Below, piece by piece: positions 45,325-53,835 of a stretch of 64,000 bases of DNA. Under the pieces are notes generated by a model. The model saw nothing but the letters and a program-made list of their open reading frames with translations. It searched no databases and was not told where the DNA came from. Origin of the DNA: Kitasatospora sp. NBC_00315 (GTDB lineage Bacteria > Actinomycetota > Actinomycetes > Streptomycetales > Streptomycetaceae); contig NZ_CP108025.1 of assembly GCF_041435095.1 (NCBI RefSeq), positions 3,906,001 to 3,970,000 of the forward strand. The letters are read 5' to 3'. The translations under genes were made by a program, and so were the position numbers. The stretch's first letter is position 1; each line of letters opens with the position of its first letter.

Positions 45325-45349
45325 GAACGTTCAGTCGGACTGAACGTTC
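45325..45349. promoter_or_regulatory. 25-bp palindromic operator upstream of alc
   Basis: Arms GAACGTTCAGTC and GACTGAACGTTC are perfect 12-bp complements around a single central G. It lies between the end of the LysR gene and the alc start and has no T tract, so an operator is more likely than a terminator. An allantoin-responsive repressor such as AllR is a candidate. Confidence 0.78.
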
Positions 45350-45419
45350 GAGCCGCTCCCCGGCCTCGGCAGGCCCGGCGGGCGTACGCACGGCAGGCGC
45401 GGGCACGGGCGCCGCGCGG

Positions 45420-46346
45420 TCAGGACGACCGCACGCTCCGCGCCGCCGCCTGCGCCGCGACCACCTCCAGGGCCGCCAGCACCCGCCGCACCGGCGGGGT
45501 GTGCTCCGTCCCGATCCGGACCGCGGCGATCACCCGACGGGTCGGCAGATCCGTGGGCAGCGCGCGGACCACGGCGGCCCCGCCGCGCCCGGCCGAGGCG
45601 AGCCGGGGTACCAGCGCCACCCCGATGCCGGCCGACACCATCGCCAGGATCGCGGACCAGTCGGCGGCGGTGTGAGCCCGCTCCGGCACGAAACCGGCGT
45701 CCGCGCACGCCCCCAGCGTGATGTCCCGCCAGGGCCCGGTCGCGCCGAAGATCCAGGGCTCGTCCGCGAGATCCGCCAGTCGCAGGCCGTCCGCGGCCGC
45801 CAGCGGATGCCCCGGCGGCAGCGCCACGTCCAGCGGGTCGCTGAGCAGCGGGAACCGGACGAAGCGCCGGTCCCCGGCGGACGGCGGCCCGCCCGCCAGC
45901 GAGAGCGCGAGGTCCACCTCCCCCACCGCGAGCAGTTCGTACGCCTCGGCGGCCTCCGCCTCCGCCACCCGCACGCGCAGCCGCGGCGCCTCGTCCCGCA
46001 GCCGGCCGATCGCGGGGACCAGCAGCCCGGTGACTGCGGTGGCGAACGCGCCCACCCGCACCTCGCCCGCCTCCCCGTGCAGATAGCCCGCCAGCTCGGC
46101 CTCGGCCCGCTCCAACTCCCCGAACACCCACTCGGCGTGACCCAGCACCAACCGCGCGGCGCCGGTCAGCCGGACCCGTCGGCCGTACGGTTCCAGCATC
46201 GGTGCCCCGAGCTGTTTCGCCAGCGCCGACAGCTGCTGGGAGACGGCCGAGGGTGTCAGACAGAGCCGTTCGGCGGCGGCGGTGACCGTCCCGCACTCGT
46301 CCAGTGCCTGCAGCACGCGCAGCTTTCTCAGGTCCCAGTCGGTCAT
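45420..46346 (-). CDS. LysR family transcriptional regulator
   Basis: The 308-residue regulator has the LysR helix-turn-helix at residues ~5-65 (RKLRVLQALDECGTVTAAAE, LCLTPSAVSQQLSALAKQLG) and a periplasmic-binding-protein-like effector domain. The latter includes EVDLALSLAGGPP and a MVSAGIGVALVPRLASAG segment. It is close to the ArgP-like/SCO-type group with a short recognition helix. It precedes alc on the same strand by 180 bp; whether it controls the ureide genes is untested. Confidence 0.92.
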   Translation of the reverse strand: MTDWDLRKLRVLQALDECGTVTAAAERLCLTPSAVSQQLSALAKQLGAPMLEPYGRRVRLTGAARLVLGHAEWVFGELERAEAELAGYLHGEAGEVRVGAFATAVTGLLVPAIGRLRDEAPRLRVRVAEAEAAEAYELLAVGEVDLALSLAGGPPSAGDRRFVRFPLLSDPLDVALPPGHPLAAADGLRLADLADEPWIFGATGPWRDITLGACADAGFVPERAHTAADWSAILAMVSAGIGVALVPRLASAGRGGAAVVRALPTDLPTRRVIAAVRIGTEHTPPVRRVLAALEVVAAQAAARSVRSS

Positions 46347-46475
46347 CCGGCCAGGGTAGGCGCGGGCACCCCGTCAAGGGCCCGACGGCGCAGACCGGTC
46401 GGTGACCACCGCCGGACGGCCGCGGCGCGGGGCCGGGGTCGGCACCGGGGTCGGTCCGGGGTCGGTCCGCCCGTG

Positions 46476-47126
46476 TCAGGACGCCACGCGCAGCGGGGCG
46501 CCCTCGCGCCAGGTGAGGATCTTGTCGAAGCTGACGATGGCGCCGCGCAGCGGGTGGTTGCGCAACTGGACGTGGTCGGTGAGGGCGTGGATCAGGAAGA
46601 GGCCGCGGCCGCTCTCGGCGCACAGGTCGGGGAGATCCTCCGGGTCGACCGGGCGCAGGACCGGGGCGGGCCGGCCCGGCGGGAGAACGTGGGTGTCGTA
46701 CGGGGCGGCGCCGGCGTACCGGGGGCGGTGGGCGAGCGGCGCGGCGGCCGGGAGCGAGGCCCGGCCCCGGCGGCCGCGGGGGCGGGCGGCCGGGCGGGTG
46801 GTCGCCGCTGGGCGGCGCGGGGCCCGCTGCGGAGCGGACGCCGAGGGCGTGACGGCGGGGCCGAGCGGCAGACCGGGGCCCGAGTCGGTGACCTCGATGC
46901 GCAGGCGGTCGCCGCTGATCGAGGCGGTGACCTGGAAGCCGTCGCCCGGACAGCCGCCGGCCGCGTGTTCCACGGCGTTGGCGCAGGCCTCCGTCAGGGC
47001 GACGCCGAGGTCGTACGAGACCTGCGGGTCCACGCCGGCCGTCTCCATGGCGCCGAGCAGGATCCGCCGGGCCAGCGGCACGCTCGCCGGGTCGCGCTTG
47101 AGGTGCAGAGTCCACCGGATGTCCAC
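46476..47126 (-). CDS. ATP-binding anti-sigma-like regulator (HATPase_c_2)
   Basis: The 216-residue protein is a GHKL ATPase of the RsbW/SpoIIAB-like type. The N box is LTEACANAVEHAAG (residues 45-58), the G1 box DSGPGLP (81-87) and the G2 box GRGLFLIHAL (173-182). Between G1 and G2 lies an ~85-residue Pro/Arg/Ala-rich linker, where most members have about 20 residues. Actinobacterial relatives act as serine kinases or anti-sigma factors in stress and development. The GTG at 47126 fits the AGGAGGGACC site; an in-frame ATG at 47156 is possible. Confidence 0.85.
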   Translation of the reverse strand: MDIRWTLHLKRDPASVPLARRILLGAMETAGVDPQVSYDLGVALTEACANAVEHAAGGCPGDGFQVTASISGDRLRIEVTDSGPGLPLGPAVTPSASAPQRAPRRPAATTRPAARPRGRRGRASLPAAAPLAHRPRYAGAAPYDTHVLPPGRPAPVLRPVDPEDLPDLCAESGRGLFLIHALTDHVQLRNHPLRGAIVSFDKILTWREGAPLRVAS

Positions 47127-47354
47127 GGGAGGTCCCTCCTGGCTGCGGCTCCACATACCGCTAGATATCTCCTGGTGATCCGCCGGTGAACCGTGTCGAA
47201 GGTCCGCAGTCACTCGTTCGGCGGATGGACTGGGGTCCAGGTCTATGCCGAGCGGCGCACGGCGGCGCCCGCACGCGGGGCCGAACGGGCTGTTCCGATG
47301 GATTTCCCACCCTCCCCCGTCCGCCCGGGGTCTCGATGAGATGATGGGCCGGCC

Positions 47355-48179
47355 ATGACTGACCACCCTGCCGCCCCGCATCCGGGCGCCGCCGCACCGG
47401 ACGCGCCGGTACGGTCGGCCGCCTGGGATCTGCGGCTGGCGCGGGCGGTGCCGTTCGCCCTGCTCTGCACGCTGACAGCGGCGGCCGGGCACGCCCTGAC
47501 CGGCGGTGGCGACGTGGCGGTGCCGGCGCTCGCGGCCGGCTTCGCGGGCGTCCTGGTCCTCGCGGCGGTCCTCGCCGGGCGGGAGCGCCCGCTGGCCGCC
47601 ATCGCCACGGCGCTGGGAGCCGGACAGCTCGCCCTGCACGCCCTGTTCCACGGGTTCGGCGCGCACGCAACCGCGATGGACGGGATGCGTCGCGGTGGCT
47701 CCGGCGCGATGACCATGCCCGAGGTGGCCGGCCGGCTGCTCTGCAACGAGGGCCACCCCGGAACGCTCGTCGGCCTTCCCGGCGGGACCTCCGCCGAGCA
47801 GCTGATCAGCGACGCCGGTCTGGACCCGCAGAGCTACGCCGCCGCGCCCTGGTGGCAGGGCGGCGTCCTCGGGCTGAGCCCGGCGATGTTCGCGGGCCAC
47901 CTCGCCGCGGCCCTGGTGGCCGGCTGGTGGCTGCGGCGCGGCGAGGTGGCCCTCTGGCGGCTGGTGCGGCTCACCGCGGCCGCCGCGCAGGAGTGGGCCG
48001 CGCCACTGCGAACGGCCTTCGCCCTGCTGGTCACCCTGCTGCGCGGGCTGCTCGGCGCGCCGGGCACGGCGCTGCGCCCGTACGGACCGGGCGAGGGGAA
48101 CCTGCGGCTGCCGGTGGCGGCCGCGCTCCGGCACAGTGTGGTGCGGCGGGGGCCGCCGGCGGCGGCGTTCGCGCGCTGA
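47355..48179 (+). CDS. Membrane protein at the head of the copper gene group
   Basis: The 274-residue protein has about five hydrophobic segments. The first two (ARAVPFALLCTLTAAAGHAL, then AGFAGVLVLAAVLA) are followed by AGQLALHALFHGFGAHATAM, with three His and a Met in a helix. LLCNEGHPGTLVG and two later helices with a basic tail complete it. His/Met-rich helices and its place before ycnI, sco, PCu(A)C and copCD suggest metal handling; no family was recognised. No ribosome-binding site is obvious. It could be co-transcribed with ycnI 160 bp downstream. Confidence 0.72.
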   Translation: MTDHPAAPHPGAAAPDAPVRSAAWDLRLARAVPFALLCTLTAAAGHALTGGGDVAVPALAAGFAGVLVLAAVLAGRERPLAAIATALGAGQLALHALFHGFGAHATAMDGMRRGGSGAMTMPEVAGRLLCNEGHPGTLVGLPGGTSAEQLISDAGLDPQSYAAAPWWQGGVLGLSPAMFAGHLAAALVAGWWLRRGEVALWRLVRLTAAAAQEWAAPLRTAFALLVTLLRGLLGAPGTALRPYGPGEGNLRLPVAAALRHSVVRRGPPAAAFAR

Positions 48180-48222
48180 TCCGGCCTGCCGCAGGGCAGC
48201 GGCCGGAGGGGCGCGCCAGCGG

Positions 48223-48248
48223 GGCCGTACCCATGGAGCGGTACGGCC
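48223..48248. promoter_or_regulatory. Inverted repeat upstream of ycnI
   Basis: GGCCGTACC and GGTACGGCC form a perfect 9-bp inverted repeat with 8-bp spacer, 91 bp before the ycnI ATG. It may be an operator or weak terminator. It does not match the CsoR copper operator I know. Confidence 0.55.
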
Positions 48249-48339
48249 GTCGGCCAACCCCACGGCGCGGTCCGCCCGTGGTGCGGGAGCCCCCCGTGCC
48301 CGGACGCGGCCCGGCCTCCTCCGATCGGAGACCACAGCC

Positions 48340-49092
48340 ATGCGTTCCACTCCCGCCCGCCGCAGCGCCGGTGTCGTCCTCGCCGCCGCCGCGTGCGTCC
48401 TCGCCCTGGCCGGGCCCGCGTCCGCGCACGTCACGGTGAACCCGGGCACCGCCCAGCAGGGCGGCTACACCGCGGTCGACTTCCGGGTGCCGAACGAGAA
48501 CGACGCCGCGAACACCGTCAAGCTGGAGGTCAACCTCCCGCTGGACCACCCGCTGGCCTCCGTGCGCACCCTGCCGCTGCCCGGCTGGACCGCCACGATG
48601 GAGAAGTCCAAGCTCGACAAGCCGATCAAGGTGCACGGCGCCGACGTCGCCGAGGCGGTCTCGAAGATCACCTGGACCGCCGACGCCGGGACCAGGATCG
48701 CCCCCGGGCAGTTCCAGGAGTTCCGGGTCTCGCTCGGCCCGCTGCCGGCCGACGCCGACAAGCTGGTCTTCAAGGCGCTCCAGACCTACGACAACGGCGA
48801 CGTCGTGCGCTGGATCGACGAGGCGAAGGACGGCCAGCCCGAGCCGGCCAAGCCCGCGCCCACGCTCGTCCTGACCAAAGCCGCCGACGCCACCGCGGGT
48901 GCCTCGCCGGCCGCCGACGGACACGCCGGGATGACCGCCTCCCAGGACGGGGCGGCCGGCGCCGCCGGCGCCGCGTCCGGCAGCGACTCCACCGCCCGGG
49001 TGCTCGGCGTGGTCGGCATCGTGGTCGGCGTGGTCGGCGCCGGGCTCGGCTTCGTCGGCCTGCGCCGCAAGAGCGGCACCACCGCCTCCTGA
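48340..49092 (+). CDS. ycnI: YcnI family (DUF1775) copper-binding protein
   Basis: The 250-residue protein has a signal peptide ending ALAGPASAH, leaving an N-terminal His typical of YcnI copper sites. The DUF1775 core runs from HVTVNPGTAQQGGYTAVDFR through LPLPGWTATM (conserved Trp) to the DGDVVRW-like NGDVVRWIDEAKDGQPEP. A linker with GHAGMT and a C-terminal transmembrane helix ending LRRKSG anchor it outside the membrane. YcnI of Bacillus binds Cu(II) with the N-terminal His, a Glu and Trp. It heads a copper-handling set: sco, PCu(A)C and copCD follow. Confidence 0.92.
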   Translation: MRSTPARRSAGVVLAAAACVLALAGPASAHVTVNPGTAQQGGYTAVDFRVPNENDAANTVKLEVNLPLDHPLASVRTLPLPGWTATMEKSKLDKPIKVHGADVAEAVSKITWTADAGTRIAPGQFQEFRVSLGPLPADADKLVFKALQTYDNGDVVRWIDEAKDGQPEPAKPAPTLVLTKAADATAGASPAADGHAGMTASQDGAAGAAGAASGSDSTARVLGVVGIVVGVVGAGLGFVGLRRKSGTTAS

Positions 49093-49098
49093 CCCGCA

Positions 49099-49150
49099 CA
49101 CCGGTGGGGCCGTGGGCCCCGGACGCCCCGGGCCCACGGCCCCACCGGTG
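49099..49150 (+). promoter_or_regulatory. Long hairpin between ycnI and sco
   Basis: Perfect 21-bp arms (49099-49119 / 49130-49150), starting CACCGGTGGGGCC, enclose a 10-nt loop. It begins six bases after the ycnI stop and ends 28 bp before the sco start. It is strong enough to terminate transcription between the genes, or to act as an attenuator or processing site. Confidence 0.75.
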
Positions 49151-49178
49151 CACCCCTGCGTACGATCGGACCACCGCG

Positions 49179-49892
49179 ATGCCCCGCACCACCCCCCGCA
49201 CCACCGCCCGCAGCACCGCCCGCACCACCGCCGGGACCAGGCGCCTGCTGGGCGCGGCCGCCGTCGGCCTGGCCGCCGTGCTCGCCCTGACCGCCTGCGG
49301 CTCGGGCGGCTCCGCCGGCGCCGCAGGCAACGCCAAGGTCACCAAGGAGACCGGCGACTCCCCCTACCAGGGCACCGTGCTGAGCAAGCACTTCGACAAG
49401 CCCGACCTCGTCCTCGACGACACCTCCGGCCAGCCGTACGACCTGCGCAAACAGACCGCCGGCCACAGCACCCTGCTGTTCTTCGGCTACACCAGCTGCC
49501 CGGACGTCTGCCCGACCACGATGGGCGACATCGGCGTGGCGATGCAGAAGCTCTCCCCCGAGGAGCAGCAGAAGATCGACGTCGTGTTCGTCTCCACCGA
49601 CCCTCAGCGCGACACCCCGCAGGTGCTGCGCACCTGGCTGGACTCGATGGGCAAGAGCTTCATAGGCCTCACCGGCGACCTGGAGAAGGTCAAGACCGCC
49701 GCGAAGACGCTCGGCATCATGGTCGAGGACCCGGTGGTCAACAAGGACGGCAGCGTCACCTCGACGCACGGCGCTCAGGTACTGGCCTTCCTGCCGGCCG
49801 ACGACAAGGCGCACCTGCTCTACCTGAGCGCCACCTCGGTCGAGACCTACCAGCACGACCTGCCGCTGCTCGCCAAGGGCGTCCAGGCATGA
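49179..49892 (+). CDS. sco: Sco1/SenC copper chaperone lipoprotein
   Basis: The 237-residue lipoprotein has a basic, Thr/Arg-repetitive n-region, a hydrophobic helix and lipobox ALTAC (Cys40). The thioredoxin-like fold carries the Cu site CPDVC (Cys107, Cys111) in FFGYTSCPDVCPTTM and the distal His197 in VTSTHGAQVLAF. Streptomyces Sco delivers Cu to cytochrome oxidase and to the extracellular oxidase GlxA, which links copper to morphogenesis. The following PCu(A)C gene overlaps its stop by ATGA, indicating coupling. Confidence 0.95.
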   Translation: MPRTTPRTTARSTARTTAGTRRLLGAAAVGLAAVLALTACGSGGSAGAAGNAKVTKETGDSPYQGTVLSKHFDKPDLVLDDTSGQPYDLRKQTAGHSTLLFFGYTSCPDVCPTTMGDIGVAMQKLSPEEQQKIDVVFVSTDPQRDTPQVLRTWLDSMGKSFIGLTGDLEKVKTAAKTLGIMVEDPVVNKDGSVTSTHGAQVLAFLPADDKAHLLYLSATSVETYQHDLPLLAKGVQA

Positions 49893-50380
49893 GCGGGCGC
49901 ACGTTCCGGCGCACCGCGCTCGCCGGGGCGGCGCTCGCCACGGCGCTCGGCACCGCCGCCATCCTGGCGGCCTGCGGCTCGGACGGCTCCGGGGGCGCGG
50001 CGGCGGCCGGCGCACGGCTGAGCATCGCCGACCCGTACATCCCGCTGCCGGCCGCCGGCGCGATGGCGGCCGGCTACCTGACGGTGCGCAACACCGGTGG
50101 CGCGGACGAGCTGCTCAAGGTCAGCAGCCCCGGGGCCGGCTCGGTCACCATGCACCGCTCGACCGACACCACCATGGAGACGGTCGAGGCGCTCACCGTG
50201 CCGGCGCACGGCACGCTGGACTTCGCCCGCGGCGGCGCGCACCTGATGATCATGGGCTGGACGAAGCAGCCCGCCGTCGGCGACAAGCTCGAACTCGACC
50301 TCACCTTCGCCAAGGCCGGCACCATCGCCGTCGAGGTGCCGGTGGAGCCGCTCACCTACCGGCCCGGCCGGCAGAACTAA
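49889..50380 (+). CDS. ecuC: PCu(A)C family copper chaperone (ECuC-like)
   Basis: The 163-residue lipoprotein has lipobox ILAAC (Cys29) and the cupredoxin-like domain of the family. Cu(I) ligands are His89, Met96, His118 and Met120, in the H-x6-M-x21-H-x-M arrangement (TMHRSTDTTMETVE ... GGAHLMIMG). In S. lividans the equivalent ECuC passes Cu to Sco. It overlaps sco by four bases and is 20 bp from copCD, so the three form one transcript. Confidence 0.93.
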   Translation: MSGRTFRRTALAGAALATALGTAAILAACGSDGSGGAAAAGARLSIADPYIPLPAAGAMAAGYLTVRNTGGADELLKVSSPGAGSVTMHRSTDTTMETVEALTVPAHGTLDFARGGAHLMIMGWTKQPAVGDKLELDLTFAKAGTIAVEVPVEPLTYRPGRQN

Positions 50381-50400
50381 CGGAAACCGGGGATCGCCAG

Positions 50401-52446
50401 ATGCTGAAGGCAAGTCACCGCAGACTCACCGGGCTGCTCGGGATCCTGGGCGCCCTGCTCGTGCTGACGCTCGCGGGCGCGGGGCCCGCGTCCGCGCACG
50501 CCGCGCTGGAGTCCACCGACCCCGCGCAGAACTCGGTGGTCGCCACCGCGCCGACCGCCGTCACGCTGACCTTCAGTGAGTCGGTCTCCCTCTCCGGGGA
50601 CTCCGTCCGCGTCCTGGACCCGGCCGGAAAGCCCGTCGACACCGGCGACCCCGGGCACGCCGACGGCCGGGCGGACACCGCCCGGGTCGGTCTGAACAGC
50701 GGGCTCGCCAACGGCACCTACACCGTCGCCTGGCGGGCCGTCTCGGACGACTCGCACCCCGTCGGCGGCGCCTTCACCTTCTCCATCGGCGCCGCCTCGG
50801 ACACCTCGGTGTCCACCACCGCCCTGCGGCAGGCCAAGGCCGACAGCGTGGTCGCCGCGTTCTACGGCACCGGCCGGACCGTCGCGTACGGCGCCTTCGC
50901 GCTGCTGATGGGCACCGCCGCGTTCGTCCTGATCTGCTGGCCGGCCGGCGCGGGCGTGCGCCCGGTGCAGCGGCTGCTGATGACCGGCTGGGTCGCGCTG
51001 CTGCTCTCCACCATCGCCGTCCTGATGCTGCGCGGCCCCTACGAACGCGGTTCGGGCCTCGGGCAGGCACTCGACCTCTCGTTGGTGCGCGCCACCCTCG
51101 ACGAGCGGATCGGCACCGCGCTCGCCGCCCGGCTGCTGCTGCTCGCGGCGGGCGGGGTGTTCCTGTCCCTGCTGGTCGGCCAGCTGGGCGCGGCCGTGCC
51201 CGCGAGCGGCCCGCAGGAGCGCGCGGACGGCTCCGACGCCGGGGCACCGGGTGGCGGCGACAGCGACGGCGACGAGGACGAGGACGAGCTGCGCAGGCTG
51301 GAGCGGCGGGCCGCCGAGCGGCCGCAGCGCGAGGCCCGGCTCGGCCTGGGTGTGGCCGGGCTGCTGCTCGCCGTCGCGCTCGCCGCCACCTGGGCCGGCG
51401 CCGACCACGCCTCGGTGGGCATCCAGGTCGGGCTGGCCCTGCCGTTCGGCGTGCTGCACCTGATCGCGATGGCGCTCTGGCTCGGCGGTCTGGTCACCCT
51501 GCTGGTCGGGCTGCGGCACGGCCTGGGGGCGGACACCGCGGACCGGTTCTCGAAGGTCGCCTTCGGCTCGGTCGCGGGGCTCGGCGTCACCGGTGTCTAC
51601 CAGTCCTGGCGCGGGCTGGGCAGCTGGGGCGCGCTGGTCGACACCGAGTACGGACGGCTGCTGCTGATCAAGATCGGCTGCGTCGCCGCGATGCTCGGGG
51701 TCGCGTGGATCTCGCGTTCCTGGGTCGCCCGGCTGCGGAGCGCCGACGCGCTCGGCGCCACCGACGCGGTCCGGATCGCCGAGGCGCAGGAGGGCGCCCG
51801 GACGCCCGTCCAGGTCTGCGCCGCCGGCGCCGAGGCGACCTCCGACCCCGCGCGCCGGGCCCAGCTCGACCGCCAGCGGACCGCCCGGCTCACCGCCACC
51901 CGTGACCGCGGCTTCACCCCCGCCCGGGCCGGACTGCGCCGCTCGGTGCTGGTCGAGGCCGCCGTCGCGGTCGCGGTGCTGGTGGTCACCACGATGCTCA
52001 CCAACTCCCCGCCCGGACGCGTCGCCCAGGCGGCATCGGCCGGCTCGCGGCAGCCCGCCGCCACCGCCCCGGGCGGCGCCGCGACCGCGGGCGTCCCCGG
52101 GCAGAGCCTGGAGCTCACGCTGCCCTACGACACCGGCGGCCGGACGGCGAACGCCAAGGGCACCGCCACCGTCACCGTCGATCCGGTCAGGACCGGCGCC
52201 AACGCGGTGAAGCTCGCGCTGGACGGCGCCGACGGGAAGCCGGTCGAGGTGCCCGAGGTGCAGCTCGCCTTCACCCTGCCGGACCGCGACCTCGGGCCGC
52301 TGCCCGTCGCCCTCACCCCCGACGGCGCCGGACGCTGGACGGGCACCGCGCAGCTGCCGCTGGCCGGCAACTGGGTGCTGTCGGTGGTGGTCCGCTCCTC
52401 CGACATCGACCAGGCCACCGTGATCAAGCCCCTGACGATCGGCTGA
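50401..52446 (+). CDS. copCD: CopC-CopD fusion copper uptake/binding protein with C-terminal YtkA-like domain
   Basis: This 681-residue protein has three parts. A signal peptide and CopC domain (residues 1-135) give His33 at the mature N-terminus (ASAHAALESTDP) and SDDSHPVGGAFTFS. A CopD-like membrane part with about eight helices runs to ~545, with an acidic loop (DSDGDEDEDELRRLERR) in the middle. A final exposed beta domain (LELTLPYDTGGRTA to the end) resembles YtkA/FixH. CopC binds Cu(II) and CopD is thought to import it. The ATG has GGGGA upstream. dtpA follows after five bases. Confidence 0.92.
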   Translation: MLKASHRRLTGLLGILGALLVLTLAGAGPASAHAALESTDPAQNSVVATAPTAVTLTFSESVSLSGDSVRVLDPAGKPVDTGDPGHADGRADTARVGLNSGLANGTYTVAWRAVSDDSHPVGGAFTFSIGAASDTSVSTTALRQAKADSVVAAFYGTGRTVAYGAFALLMGTAAFVLICWPAGAGVRPVQRLLMTGWVALLLSTIAVLMLRGPYERGSGLGQALDLSLVRATLDERIGTALAARLLLLAAGGVFLSLLVGQLGAAVPASGPQERADGSDAGAPGGGDSDGDEDEDELRRLERRAAERPQREARLGLGVAGLLLAVALAATWAGADHASVGIQVGLALPFGVLHLIAMALWLGGLVTLLVGLRHGLGADTADRFSKVAFGSVAGLGVTGVYQSWRGLGSWGALVDTEYGRLLLIKIGCVAAMLGVAWISRSWVARLRSADALGATDAVRIAEAQEGARTPVQVCAAGAEATSDPARRAQLDRQRTARLTATRDRGFTPARAGLRRSVLVEAAVAVAVLVVTTMLTNSPPGRVAQAASAGSRQPAATAPGGAATAGVPGQSLELTLPYDTGGRTANAKGTATVTVDPVRTGANAVKLALDGADGKPVEVPEVQLAFTLPDRDLGPLPVALTPDGAGRWTGTAQLPLAGNWVLSVVVRSSDIDQATVIKPLTIG

Positions 52447-52451
52447 GCGGC

Positions 52452-53669
52452 ATGGACACCCGGGACGGATTCTCCCGACGCGCCCTGCTGGGCGGCGCCG
52501 GCGCCGGGCTGGTCGCGGGCGCGGTCGGCGGCGCCGCCCTCGGCCGCGCCGCCGAGGCGGCGCCCGCCGGGGCGCCCGCGCTGGGCACCGGGCGACTGCC
52601 GTTCCACGGCGCCCGGCAGGCCGGCATCGTCGAACCGCAGCAGGCCCGGGTGCACCTCGCCGGCTTCGACCTGGCCGCCGGCGCCGGGCGGGACGGGCTG
52701 CGGACGCTGATGCGGCGCTGGTCGGCCACCGCCGCCCGGCTGACCGCGGGCGAGCCCGCCGAGGAGCACGAGAGCCGGATCGCCGCCGACGCCGGCCCCT
52801 GCTCGCTGACCGTCACCTTCGGCTTCGGCGCGAGCCTCTTCGACCGGACCGGCCTCACCGCGCAGCGCCCGCAGGCCCTGGAGCCGCTGCCCGACTTCCC
52901 CGAGGACGCCATCGACCGGGCCCGCAGCGACGGCGACCTCTGGGTGCAGATCGGCGCCGACGACGCGCTGGTCGCCTTCCACGCCCTGCGGGTGCTCCAG
53001 CAGCAGGCGGCCGGCACCGCGACCGCGCGGTGGCAGATGTCCGGCTTCGGCCGCACCCCCGGGGCGACCGGGCGGCCGGTGACCGGCCGCAACCTGATGG
53101 GCCAGATCGACGGCACCAACAACCCGAAGCCGCAGCAGCCGGACTTCGCCACCCGGGTGTTCTGCGGCGCCGAGGCGCCCGGCTGGCTGGCCGGCGGTTC
53201 GTACGTGGTGCAGCGCCGGATCAGGATGCTGCTGGACAACTGGGAGAACCTGCCCGAGGACCGGCAGGAGCGCGTCATCGGCCGCCGCAAGGCGGACGGC
53301 GCCCCGCTCTCCGGCGGCGCCGAGAGCACCCCGGTCGACCTGACCGCGCAGAACCCGGACGGCACCCTGGCGATCCCCGCCGACGCCCACGTCCGGGTGG
53401 CGGCGCCGGCCGCCAACGGCGGGGCGGCGATGCTGCGGCGCGGCTTCTCGTACCACGACGGGCTGCTCCCGGACGGCTCCCCGGACGCCGGGCTGCTCTT
53501 CCTGGCGTTCCAGGCCGATCCCCGGCGCGGCTTCGTACCGGTGCAGCGCAAGCTGGCGCGCGGCGACGGCCTCTCCCGCTTCCTGCGGCACGAGGCGAGC
53601 GGCCTGTACGCGGTGCCGCCGGGCGCGCCGGAGGGCGGGTACGTGGGCCAGGCCCTGCTGGAGGGCTGA
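52452..53669 (+). CDS. dtpA: Tat-exported Dyp-type heme peroxidase (DtpA-like)
   Basis: The 405-residue enzyme has a Tat signal (FSRRALLGGAGAGLVAGA) and the Dyp signature GQIDG at 217-221, with distal Asp220 in NLMGQIDGTNNP. The probable proximal heme ligand is His313 (PADAHVRVAAP), and a conserved Arg lies in AMLRRGFSYHDG. In S. lividans, DtpA is secreted and needed together with the copper oxidase GlxA for aerial mycelium. The gene lies five bases behind copCD in the same operon as the chaperones, as I recall for that species. EfeB-like iron peroxidase is the main alternative; there is no efeU/efeO nearby. Confidence 0.93.
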   Translation: MDTRDGFSRRALLGGAGAGLVAGAVGGAALGRAAEAAPAGAPALGTGRLPFHGARQAGIVEPQQARVHLAGFDLAAGAGRDGLRTLMRRWSATAARLTAGEPAEEHESRIAADAGPCSLTVTFGFGASLFDRTGLTAQRPQALEPLPDFPEDAIDRARSDGDLWVQIGADDALVAFHALRVLQQQAAGTATARWQMSGFGRTPGATGRPVTGRNLMGQIDGTNNPKPQQPDFATRVFCGAEAPGWLAGGSYVVQRRIRMLLDNWENLPEDRQERVIGRRKADGAPLSGGAESTPVDLTAQNPDGTLAIPADAHVRVAAPAANGGAAMLRRGFSYHDGLLPDGSPDAGLLFLAFQADPRRGFVPVQRKLARGDGLSRFLRHEASGLYAVPPGAPEGGYVGQALLEG

Positions 53670-53835
53670 CCTGCCCGGGGCTCCCGACCGGCGCGGGCCG
53701 GGGTCCGCACGCCCTCCCCGGTTCCACGGATCGGGATGCGTCAGTGCCCCGGTCGCCGAGTGACTAAGGTGGCTTGCCTGGTACGGCCGCGCGGCACCGC
53801 CCGCACGGCACCACTTTTTTCGCTCGGAGGCGGCA

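Noticed and set aside
48223..48248. CsoR copper operator
   Set aside because: The inverted repeat lacks the G-tract spacing of CsoR sites, so I list it only as an unnamed repeat.
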